From contig NZ_JAUSWW010000001.1 of the NCBI RefSeq assembly GCF_030815415.1, positions 6,386,001-6,450,000 on the forward strand: DNA of 64,000 nt, given 5' to 3'. The stretch is from Streptomyces canus (GTDB taxonomy: Bacteria; Actinomycetota; Actinomycetes; Streptomycetales; Streptomycetaceae). A program made the position numbers and the translations under genes. Positions 52,457-59,258 of the stretch are shown here, piece after piece (position 1 is the first letter of the stretch; each line of letters begins with the position of its first letter). Under the pieces are notes generated by a model. It saw nothing but the letters and a program-made list of their open reading frames with translations, had not been told where the DNA came from and did not search any database.

Positions 52457-53998
52457 ATGGAGCAGTATCGAATACGACGCGTGCGCGCCGCGCTGCTCGC
52501 GCTCACCGCGGCGGGCGGCCTGCTGCTGACGGGCTGCAGCGCGAGCGGCGACGGCGCGAACCAATCCTCGTACGACGGCGGCAACAAGGGCGGCGGCTAC
52601 GCACCCACGCCGGAGGGGGAGCAACAGGGAAGCAGCCCGGACAGCCCGGACAGCGACTCCCGGGACGTCGCCCCCGAGCCCGACTATCTCTCCACCTTCG
52701 CCCTCGACGTCGACACCGCCTCCTACGGCTACGCCCGCCGCACCCTGGCCGAGGGGCAGCTGCCGGACCCGGCGACGATCCGCCCCGAGGAGTTCGTCAA
52801 CAGCTTCCGCCAGGACTACGACCGTCCCGACGGCAACGGCTTCACGGTCACCGTCGACGGCGCCCGCACCGACGAGGACGACTGGTCCCTGGTCCGCGTG
52901 GGCCTCGCCACCCGCACCGCCGAGGACGGCGAGGAACGCCCGCCGGCCGCCCTGACCTTCGTCATCGACATCTCCGGCTCCATGGCCGAGCCCGGCCGGC
53001 TCGACCTCGCCAAGGACTCCCTGGGCACGATGACGGACCAGCTCCGCGACGACGACTCGGTCGCCATCGTCACCTTCAGCGACGAGGCCGAGCGGGTCCT
53101 GCCGATGACCCGCCTCGACGGCCACCGCGACGAGGTCCACGACGCGATCGACGGCCTGGAACCCCAGGACTCCACCAACCTCGGCGCCGGCGTCGAGACC
53201 GGCTACGAGACCGCCGAGGACGGCCTGCGCAAGGGTGCCACCAACCGCGTCGTCCTCATCTCGGACGCCCTCGCCAACACCGGCGACACCGACTCGGAGA
53301 CCATCCTCGAACGCATCGCGGGCGAACGCCGCGAGCACGGCATCACCCTCTTCGGCGTCGGCGTCGGCAGCGACTACGGCGACCAGCTCATGGAGCAGCT
53401 CGCCGACAAGGGCGACGGCCACACCGCCTACGTCTCCGACGAGGACGACGCCCGCAAGGTCTTCGTCGAGCAGCTCCCGCAGAACATCGACCTCACCGCC
53501 CGCGACGCCAAGGCCCAGGTCGCCTTCGACCCCGAGACGGTCAAGGAGTTCCGTCTCGTCGGCTACGACAACCGCCGCGTCGACGACGAGGACTTCCGCG
53601 ACGACCGCGTCGACGGGGGCGAGGTCGGCCCCGGCCACACCGTAACCGCCCTCTACGCCGTCCGCACCCGGCCCGGCCACGACGGCCACCTCGCCACCGC
53701 CACCGTCCGCTGGCTCGACCCCGGCACCCGTGCCCCGCACGAGGCTTCCGGCGACCTGGAGACCAGCGCCCTGAAGACCTCCGCCTGGACCGCGAGCCCC
53801 CGCTTCCAGGTCACCGCGGTCGCCGCCTACCTCGCCGACGCCCTACGCAAGGGCGACGACGACCGGACCACGTTGCCAGGCGCCCCGTCCCTAGGCGAAC
53901 TGGCCGACAGGGCAGACAAGTTGGCGGACACCACGGAGGACAAGGCGGTACGCCAACTGGCCGAGGCGATAGACCAGGCGAACCGCTACGAAGACTGA
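52457..53998 (+). CDS. von Willebrand factor A-domain lipoprotein
   Basis: This 513-residue protein has a lipoprotein signal with lipobox LLLTGC (Cys near residue 27) and a Gly/Ser/Pro-rich linker. The YfbK-type N-terminal domain (FALDVDTASYGYARRTLAEG) is followed by a VWA domain with the metal-ion site TFVIDISGSMAEPGRLDLAK (DxSxS), the Thr in DSTNLGAGVETG and the Asp in LISDALANTGD. The C-terminal DUF3520-like domain ends near QLAEAIDQANRYED. It is probably a surface adhesion or envelope-assembly protein. It starts 147 nt after the IS element, with a weak ribosome-binding site. Confidence 0.93.
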   Translation: MEQYRIRRVRAALLALTAAGGLLLTGCSASGDGANQSSYDGGNKGGGYAPTPEGEQQGSSPDSPDSDSRDVAPEPDYLSTFALDVDTASYGYARRTLAEGQLPDPATIRPEEFVNSFRQDYDRPDGNGFTVTVDGARTDEDDWSLVRVGLATRTAEDGEERPPAALTFVIDISGSMAEPGRLDLAKDSLGTMTDQLRDDDSVAIVTFSDEAERVLPMTRLDGHRDEVHDAIDGLEPQDSTNLGAGVETGYETAEDGLRKGATNRVVLISDALANTGDTDSETILERIAGERREHGITLFGVGVGSDYGDQLMEQLADKGDGHTAYVSDEDDARKVFVEQLPQNIDLTARDAKAQVAFDPETVKEFRLVGYDNRRVDDEDFRDDRVDGGEVGPGHTVTALYAVRTRPGHDGHLATATVRWLDPGTRAPHEASGDLETSALKTSAWTASPRFQVTAVAAYLADALRKGDDDRTTLPGAPSLGELADRADKLADTTEDKAVRQLAEAIDQANRYED

Positions 53999-54037
53999 AC
54001 GGTGCTGGTGAACACGGGATGCGACGAGCGCCCCCAT

Positions 54038-54070
54038 AGGGGCGCGGGGAACCGCGCGACCAGCCCCCAC
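54038..54070. repeat. dispersed repeat copy 4 (short form)
   Basis: AGGGGCGCGGGGAACCGCG followed by CGACCAGCCCCCAC lies 40 nt after the VWA lipoprotein stop. With the preceding bases it forms the hairpin GCGCCCC-CATA-GGGGCGC. It matches copy 2 at 37788-37820 at almost every position. Confidence 0.85.
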
Positions 54071-54091
54071 CAGCCCGCAGCCGACAAACCG

Positions 54092-54721
54092 CTACCGCCC
54101 ACCCGCTCCGCAGACCGACGGAACAGCTCGCCCAAGCCCCTCCAAATGCAACCCGTCCAACCGGTACCCATAAGCGGAGCGCCCCGCAGCAAGCACGAGC
54201 CGCAGTTCACACGCGTCCCCCGGCCGAGCCCCTTCCGTCTCCTTCAACGCATCCAGCAACTCGGTAGTGATCCGATCCAGAATCGGCCGAGCCTCCTTGA
54301 CCAGATCGGGCCGCTCGGTAGGCCGCAGCTCGGGATGCGCGTCCCAGCGCGCGTAAAGGCCCCGCTGCACAAACCTGTTGGCCTCGATCTGATCCCGGAA
54401 CACGGCGGTCACGGCCTCCGGATCGAGGCCGAGCCCCACAGCCCGAGCCGCTACGTCGTCCAGGATCGCCTTCTCCCGTACGGGATCGTCGATCGGCTTG
54501 GTCGTGCCGTACTTGGCCGCCGCGACCTTGTCCGCAACGAGCAGCCGCTCCGCGAACAGATCCGTCAGCACGGTGAGCGACCGGGCCTCCGCAACCGTAC
54601 GAGGGGGAGCGAAGGAGGACTCGGCGACGGCCGGCACGGCACCGGACAGAGCCACGGCGGACGAGACGCAGACGGAGACACAGGCGGAGACCAGGGCGGA
54701 CCTGAGGCGATGGGGGCGCAT
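54092..54721 (-). CDS. secreted chorismate mutase (AroQ gamma class)
   Basis: This 209-residue protein has a Sec signal peptide (ALVSACVSVCVSSAVALSGA, cleavage near residue 33). The all-helical gamma chorismate mutase fold follows, with LTDLFAERLLVADKVAAAKY, the REKAILDDVAARAVGLGLDP segment and VFRDQIEANRFVQRGLYARW, whose Arg, Lys, Arg and Gln residues line the active site in the Mycobacterium tuberculosis secreted enzyme. It converts chorismate to prephenate outside the cytoplasm; why exported enzymes of this class exist is not understood. Two Cys residues, one near the C-terminus, could form a disulfide. Confidence 0.93.
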   Translation of the reverse strand: MRPHRLRSALVSACVSVCVSSAVALSGAVPAVAESSFAPPRTVAEARSLTVLTDLFAERLLVADKVAAAKYGTTKPIDDPVREKAILDDVAARAVGLGLDPEAVTAVFRDQIEANRFVQRGLYARWDAHPELRPTERPDLVKEARPILDRITTELLDALKETEGARPGDACELRLVLAAGRSAYGYRLDGLHLEGLGRAVPSVCGAGGR

Positions 54722-54839
54722 GATCCACGCCCATCACACGCCCTCACCCATTCCCCGGAGTCCGCCGAAACCAGTGAAAATTCTTTACACACCGGTGAGT
54801 TAACTCGTCAGTACTGCAGGAGTTGTCGGCCTCGGGGAG

Positions 54840-55084
54840 CCGGGACGGGCGTACGCAAGGACTTGAACCGGGCGAAGCAGCGCACCGACCTGGCCGACCG
54901 GGTCAGGATCGAGGTCGTCAAGGACGCGCAGGGTGTCGTCCGCGAGGAGTCCATCCGTCAATTTCGGCTGGTGGAGGGCGAGTTCAACGAGGGCAGCGGC
55001 CTGCTCACACCGTCGATGAAAATCAAGCGTCACGCGGTGACGGCGGCGTACGCGGAGGAGATCGAGGCGCTGCACCACAGCTGA
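54840..55084 (+). pseudogene. C-terminal remnant of a long-chain acyl-CoA synthetase
   Basis: The frame up to the stop at 55084 encodes about 75 residues matching the end of AMP-binding fatty-acyl-CoA ligases: EESIRQFRLVEGEFNEGSG, then LTPSMKIKRHAVTAAYAEEI and EALHHS. In intact enzymes this contains the Lys that catalyses adenylation (here in MKIKRH). No adenylation domain, start or ribosome-binding site precedes it; upstream lies the divergent chorismate mutase promoter. It is a truncated relic. Confidence 0.8.
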
Positions 55085-55251
55085 CCCCCTCCCGATCGGC
55101 CGACCGGATCGTCGGCCAGGTGGCGCACCCGCGTTGCGTGGTTCGGGACGCTATGGTCATATCACCCCTGAAAGGCACCTAAAGGGCATTTTGGTGCCAC
55201 GATCGAGGGTCGGCCGCCCGTTGGCGGCTGCCCCAGTTCCCGGGAGGACCA

Positions 55252-55626
55252 TTGCCTCACCGCATGCTCCGTTCAGCGGCCACCGTGCTGCTGGCATCCG
55301 CACCGCTCTTCGCCGCCGTGCCCGCACAGGCCGCTGCGCAGCAGCAGGATTTCCCTTGCGCGGTCGGCCTCCAGAAGATCGACAGCGCGGTGACCAGCGC
55401 GATCACCCTCAGCATCCATTGTCAGGAGACGCAGACCGTCGGTGTGAGGATCACCGCGAACGGCGTCGAACTCGCAAGTCTGCAGCAGACCGTTCAGGCG
55501 GATGTTCAGCAGACGACCACCATCACCGTGCCCAAGGTTCCGCAGGTCTGCGCCACGCTGCTGGCCAACGGCCAGACCAGCACCGTTTGCGTCCCTGCCG
55601 CCGTTCGCCTGCCGGCACCCGCTTGA
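55252..55626 (+). CDS. small secreted protein with four cysteines
   Basis: This 124-residue protein opens with TTG at 55252, four bases past GGAGG; ATG 55264 is an alternative. A Sec signal peptide (LRSAATVLLASAPLFAAVPA, cleaved near QAAAQQQ) is followed by about 95 residues with four Cys (DFPCAV, SIHCQE, QVCATL, STVCVP) and a high content of Thr, Val and Gln in alternating beta-type patterns. A secreted, disulfide-bonded beta protein is likely. No family is recognised. It opens the group of secreted-protein genes at 55-59 kb. An inverted repeat GGCACC/GGTGCC (55174-55198) lies upstream. Confidence 0.75.
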   Translation: MPHRMLRSAATVLLASAPLFAAVPAQAAAQQQDFPCAVGLQKIDSAVTSAITLSIHCQETQTVGVRITANGVELASLQQTVQADVQQTTTITVPKVPQVCATLLANGQTSTVCVPAAVRLPAPA

Positions 55627-55825
55627 GCGAAACGGCCGCCGCCACCCATTCCGCGATCCGTCCGGGTCCCGCAAGTCAGTTGCGCCAAAAGGTGCGTAAC
55701 TCGATTTGTGTCACTCAGTCGGGCGTATCGGAAATGGTGCGTCAAGAGAAGCCCGTGTTAGCTTCAGTGACGAGCCCGACACGGTCCGTAAGGAGGCCCG
55801 TGTGCGTGAAGAAAACGGAGACGTG

Positions 55826-56080
55826 ATGAACAAGCTCAAGAAGGCTGCGGCCGTAGCGGTCATGGTCGGCGGTCTCGGTCTTGTCGGCGGCGGGGTTGCC
55901 AGCGCCAGTGGCGGTCACGACTACGACGACCCGTTCGGGCCCGCGATCGACAACCTGCAGATCGTGGAGTGCGACCAGACTTTCGATGGCGGTACCCTCT
56001 TCACTGCTTCTCCTCCCGTTGGTGGTGACGCGGAGCAGAACATCGGCAACTTCTGCTCGGCGGTCAACGTCGAGGACTGA
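55826..56080 (+). CDS. small two-cysteine secreted protein, tandem copy A
   Basis: This 84-residue precursor has the signal peptide KAAAVAVMVGGLGLVGGGVA (cleavage near SAS-GG). The acidic mature part of about 55 residues has Cys in QIVECDQTFDGG and in NIGNFCSAVN. Copies B and C follow at 56471 and 57159 with the same leader and the same ending. ATG 55826 has GGAG 5 nt upstream; a GTG at 55802 in the same frame, behind AAGGAGG, would add eight residues (VREENGDV). The function is unknown. Its spacing of two Cys and its size recall Streptomyces surface proteins such as chaplins and rodlins, but the sequence is not theirs. Confidence 0.85.
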   Translation: MNKLKKAAAVAVMVGGLGLVGGGVASASGGHDYDDPFGPAIDNLQIVECDQTFDGGTLFTASPPVGGDAEQNIGNFCSAVNVED

Positions 56081-56446
56081 TCAGGCTGTGGTGCCTGCGG
56101 GCGGCGCTGCCGCCTGAGGGTGACTGGTGCCCCGGAAGGGTGTTGACTTTCCGGGGCGCGAACGTGGCGCCTCCGGCAGGAGCAGTGGGAAAAAGGGTGT
56201 GCCCCTTGTTCCCGCTGCTCGCCGGAGGCGCTTTGTTTTTGGGTGATCCGAGGTGGGTCGGGGGTAATTCGCGTGCCTGCGGTATCGGATCTCAGTCGAA
56301 CCGGATCACCCGGCTGCTCTGGTTGTCGTAAAAGGTGTGCATAACTTGATTGGTCCTACTTGATTCGGCGTGTCCGAAATGGCGAAATAAGGGAAATTCG
56401 TGTTAGCGTCTGTGACGAGTCGGACACGGTCCGTAAGGAGGGTCGT
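56081..56446. other. spacer between copies A and B with three hairpins
   Basis: The spacer has the stem GGCGGC-GCT-GCCGCC (56100-56114), then a stem formed by GCCCCGGAA and TTCCGGGGC (56129-56157). A long, nearly continuous hairpin from 56167 to 56231 has outer arms GCGCCTCCGGC and GCCGGAGGCGC and is followed by TTTGTTTTT, a strong terminator. The final 180 nt are the promoter region of copy B. No gene is seen. Confidence 0.75.
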
Positions 56447-56470
56447 GTGCGTGGAGAAAACGGAGACGTG

Positions 56471-56716
56471 ATGAACAAGCTCAAGAAGACCGCTGCCGTA
56501 GCGATCATGGTCGGCGGTCTCGGCCTTGTGGGCGGCGGGGTTGCCAGTGCCCATGGTGGCGACTACGACGGCCCGTTCGCCGTCGACAACCTGCAGGTCG
56601 TGGAGTGCGAGCAGTCGTTCGATGGCGGTACCGCCTTCGCTGCTTCTCCTACCATTGCTGGTGACGGGGAGCAGAGCATCGGCAACTCCTGCTCGGCGGC
56701 CAACGTCGAGGACTGA
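56471..56716 (+). CDS. small two-cysteine secreted protein, tandem copy B
   Basis: This 81-residue precursor is about 70% identical to copy A and over 80% to copy C. The signal peptide KTAAVAIMVGGLGLVGGGVA is followed by AHGGDYDGPFAVDNLQVVEC, with a second Cys in SIGNSCSAANVED. In this copy the otherwise conserved NIGNFC reads SIGNSC. The 160 nt upstream are almost identical to those of copy C and partly to copy A, including TAAGGAGG and a short overlapping frame. It ends in its own terminator at 56763-56804. Confidence 0.85.
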   Translation: MNKLKKTAAVAIMVGGLGLVGGGVASAHGGDYDGPFAVDNLQVVECEQSFDGGTAFAASPTIAGDGEQSIGNSCSAANVED

Positions 56717-56762
56717 TCAGGCTGTGGTGCCTGCGGGCGGCGCTGCCGCCTGAGGGTGACTG

Positions 56763-56804
56763 GCGCCCCGGAAGGGTGTTGACCTTCCCGGGGCGCTTTG
56801 TTTT
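56763..56804 (+). terminator. terminator of copy B
   Basis: GCGCCCCGGAAGG (56763-56775) pairs with CCTTCCCGGGGCGC (56783-56796), with one bulged C, followed by TTTGTTTT. The corresponding hairpin after copy A has lost the T run and is followed by an extra hairpin. Confidence 0.85.
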
Positions 56805-57158
56805 GGGCTTTTGTTGCGGGTCGGCGGAGAGTCCCTGCGGGTCTGTGCAATTCCTGCCTTGTAGCAGGCTCGTCGGGGCAGCCGGTGGGGAACGTGGCAT
56901 GCGCGCCACTGTGCTGCCGGTTCCGTCAGTGCGGATCTGGGGTGGGGCGGGGGTAATTCGCGTACCTGCGATATCAAATCTCAGTCAACCGGATCACCGG
57001 GCTACTCTGGTTGTCGTAAAAGGTGTGCATAACTTGATTGGTCCTATCCGATCCGGCGTGTCTGAAATGGCGGAATGGGGGAAATCTGTGTTAGCGTCTG
57101 TGACGAGTCGGACACGGTCCGTAAGGAGGGTCGTGTGCGTGGAGAAAACGGAGACGTG

Positions 57159-57407
57159 ATGAACAAGCTCAAGAAGACTGCTGCCGTGGCGGCCATGGTC
57201 GGCGGTCTCGGCCTTGTGGGCGGCGGGGTTGCCAGTGCCCATGGTGGCGACTACGACGGCCCGTTCGCCGTCGACAACCTGCAGGTCGTGAAGTGCGAGC
57301 AGTCGTTCGACGCCGGCGCCGCCTTCACCGCCCTTCCGGCGGTCACCACTGGCGACCTGGAGCAGAACATCGGCAACTTCTGCTCGGCGGCCAACGCCGA
57401 AGACTGA
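57159..57407 (+). CDS. small two-cysteine secreted protein, tandem copy C
   Basis: This 82-residue precursor has the signal peptide KTAAVAAMVGGLGLVGGGVA. The mature part AHGGDYDGPFAVDNLQVVKC is followed by a variable middle (SFDAGAAFTALPAVTTGD) and QNIGNFCSAANAED. Copy B starts 688 nt upstream; the repeat unit includes promoter, leader and gene, so B and C arose by a recent duplication. The mature protein is acidic except for one Glu-to-Lys change before the first Cys. Function unknown. Confidence 0.85.
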   Translation: MNKLKKTAAVAAMVGGLGLVGGGVASAHGGDYDGPFAVDNLQVVKCEQSFDAGAAFTALPAVTTGDLEQNIGNFCSAANAED

Positions 57408-57540
57408 ACCGACGTGCGGCGGGGAAGCGGGTCTCGCGCCTTCAGTGCAAAACCCGTTGCTCCCATACTTGTCGCGTCACACGCTCTGATTGATCCGGTG
57501 GCTCCGGGTCGAAGGGGCAGCGGCATTAATTCGTAGAAAA

Positions 57541-57574
57541 GGAGATGTCGAGATGCGAGAAGCTCGACGTCTCC
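57541..57574 (+). terminator. hairpin between copy C and the fourth secreted-protein gene
   Basis: GGAGATGTCGAG (57541-57552) pairs with CTCGACGTCTCC (57563-57574), with one mismatch, around a 10-nt loop, preceded by AAAA and followed by TTT. It can end the copy C transcript in either direction. Confidence 0.75.
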
Positions 57575-57626
57575 TTTGCCGTTCTGGACGGAGCCACGAC
57601 GTTTCGTAGTGGCCGCGAGTCAATCC

Positions 57627-57887
57627 ATGGAGTTACGCGTGCACAGGTTCAAGAAGCTCATGCTGGTGACCAGCGTTATCAGTGGCGTCGGACTGACGGC
57701 CGGGGCCGCTCAGGCCGCGGTCTGTGAGGGTGAGCCGCCCCAGCCCCCCGCCGCCAACGCGCAGTCCCTCGAATGCGACCAGGAATTTACCGCCTCTACG
57801 ATCACGATCGCCCCGGCGGTCAGTGTCCTCGGTGACAATGTCACGAACATCGGCAACTTCTGCACGCTGGTCGCTCCGAAGCGCTGA
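57627..57887 (+). CDS. divergent fourth member of the small secreted family
   Basis: This 86-residue precursor has a Sec signal (KLMLVTSVISGVGLTAGAAQ, cleavage after AQAA). Its mature part keeps the family pattern: QSLECDQEFTASTITIAPAV with the first Cys, then VTNIGNFCTLVAP with the second. It has one extra Cys and Pro-rich sequence just after the signal (VCEGEPPQPP). A GTG at 57639 is an in-frame alternative start. It confirms that the E-C-x-Q-x-F and NIG-N-F-C positions are the conserved core of the family. A terminator follows at 58007. Confidence 0.8.
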   Translation: MELRVHRFKKLMLVTSVISGVGLTAGAAQAAVCEGEPPQPPAANAQSLECDQEFTASTITIAPAVSVLGDNVTNIGNFCTLVAPKR

Positions 57888-58006
57888 TCAGCCAGCCGTC
57901 GCCGGCTGGTCCGGGGAGCGAGCTCCCATGATGCCGAAGTGGTGCTTGTCCCTCCGCACGCCGACGGCGAACCGAGCGGATCGGAAGAACTGAACAGCGG
58001 GATCGC

Positions 58007-58032
58007 AGCGGCCATCCGTACGGGTGGCCGCT
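58007..58032 (+). terminator. terminator after the fourth secreted-protein gene
   Basis: AGCGGCCATCC (58007-58017) pairs with GGGTGGCCGCT (58022-58032), one wobble pair, around GTAC, with GATGCTTTT following. The 120 nt between the gene stop and this hairpin show nothing else. Confidence 0.8.
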
Positions 58033-58230
58033 GATGCTTTTAGGCTACGAATATCGTCCCATCGGTGAAATTCACATGAGCCTTTCTTTGTGGGCTGTAC
58101 GGATGAACCTCGCCGGATCTTCATCCGTATGGGTGCCACCTGCTTGATGCCTGTTTTCCTCTTGGTGCACCATCGATTCCGTCCTTCTGCTGAAGAGGAA
58201 TGTGAATCGAAGTGCGCCTCGGAGGGAAGT

Positions 58231-58491
58231 GTGGGCGATATGATCGTCTTTCCGCGTTGTCCGGAGACAGGGAAAGCGTCTTTCCGGACTGAATCCGAGG
58301 CGAGGGCCTGGCTGATCAAGCAGCCACTGCTGGAGAAAATTCCGGACCGAATCTACCGATGCTCGGGTTGCCGGTATTGGCACTTCACCGGATCCCATCA
58401 CTGGACCAGCCAGAAAATCAGGTGGCAACGAAACTATGGCAGGCGGCAAGTCGTTTCCCGGCGCAACGGTAGGAAGAGGGGGCGGAGCTGA
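58231..58491 (+). CDS. small zinc-ribbon-like protein
   Basis: This 86-residue protein starts at GTG 58231, three bases after GGAGGGA (ATG 58240 is in frame). It has Cys/His positions FPRCPETGK and YRCSGCRYWHFTGSHHW, matching a common pattern of small actinobacterial and phage proteins with a C-x2-C-x3-H zinc site, and a very basic C-terminus (RRQVVSRRNGRKRGRS) suited to nucleic-acid binding. It has no signal peptide, unlike its neighbours. The DNA is less GC-rich than the flanking genes, which could mean recent acquisition. Function unknown. Confidence 0.65.
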   Translation: MGDMIVFPRCPETGKASFRTESEARAWLIKQPLLEKIPDRIYRCSGCRYWHFTGSHHWTSQKIRWQRNYGRRQVVSRRNGRKRGRS

Positions 58492-58540
58492 CGAAACCGG
58501 GTCCGGCTTTTCCACTGCTTCGATCAGGAAGACGAATAGA

Positions 58541-59206
58541 TTGCGACAGAACCTGAGCAGGGGAATGGTCGTGGCCGCAGCCGCGACCAGCATTCTGTCC
58601 CTGTGCGGCATCCCGGCGTTCGCGGACGCACAGTCCGAAGGGACCCTGGGGGGATCGCTCGGTGCCCTGTCGGGCGCGCCCGACGCCCAGCACGACGACA
58701 GCGCCCCTCGCGAGCACGCCGATCACAGCTCCGTCAGAGGGCAAGCCAACGCCCACGCCGACATCGAGGGTTACGGCGACAGCGGCGACAGTGACAGCGG
58801 TAAGGAGATCGTCGGTAAGGGCGACGGAGGCGGTAGCGTCAAGGGCGTCGTCGGTACGGGCGATGGCAACGGCAACCACGCCGTCGAGAACGGCGACGAC
58901 GACGCCGGCTACGGCGACGACGACGCCGGCTACGGCGACGACTCGGACACGCCGCCCACGGGTCCTCCCACCGCGCCGGCATCACCGCCCGTCACCACAC
59001 CGCCGACCAGGACGCCGCCCTCGCACGCTCCGCCCTCGCACACCCCGCCCTCGGTGAAGCCGCCCGCCGGGCCCCCGGCGCAGCCTCCCACCCTCCCCGA
59101 GACCGGCGCCGGGGCCGAGACCATCGTGGGCTCGGGCGTTGCCGCGCTGCTGATCACGGGCGGCGTAGCCCTTTACCGGCGAGGACGGACCACCTCCCGT
59201 CGGTAG
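58541..59206 (+). CDS. sortase-anchored surface protein (LPETG) with chaplin-like leader
   Basis: TTG 58541, eight bases past AGGAAG, gives 221 residues; the frame is open back to an ATG at 58436, which overlaps the zinc-ribbon gene. The signal peptide MVVAAAATSILSLCGIPAFA resembles those of chaplins. The mature part has an Asp/Gly-rich segment with the direct repeat DDDAGYGDDDAGYGDD and a Pro-rich stretch (PPTRTPPSHAPPSHTPPS) that could span the wall. LPETG near residue 185 precedes a hydrophobic helix and an Arg-rich tail, the standard sorting signal. No amyloid-type chaplin domain is present. It is probably linked to peptidoglycan by a housekeeping or class E sortase. Confidence 0.88.
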   Translation: MRQNLSRGMVVAAAATSILSLCGIPAFADAQSEGTLGGSLGALSGAPDAQHDDSAPREHADHSSVRGQANAHADIEGYGDSGDSDSGKEIVGKGDGGGSVKGVVGTGDGNGNHAVENGDDDAGYGDDDAGYGDDSDTPPTGPPTAPASPPVTTPPTRTPPSHAPPSHTPPSVKPPAGPPAQPPTLPETGAGAETIVGSGVAALLITGGVALYRRGRTTSRR

Positions 59207-59258
59207 TGCTTCCTGCCGGGCGCCCGGACGCAGCGCGTCCGGCACCCGGCATCTTTCG

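Noticed and set aside
55252..55626. Secreted 4-Cys protein as another member of the tandem family
   Set aside because: It is longer, has four Cys with different spacing and lacks the NIG-N-C ending.
55826..57887. Tandem secreted genes as chaplins or rodlins
   Set aside because: The mature sequences lack the chaplin hydrophobic repeat and the rodlin pattern; only size, signal peptide and a Cys pair are shared.
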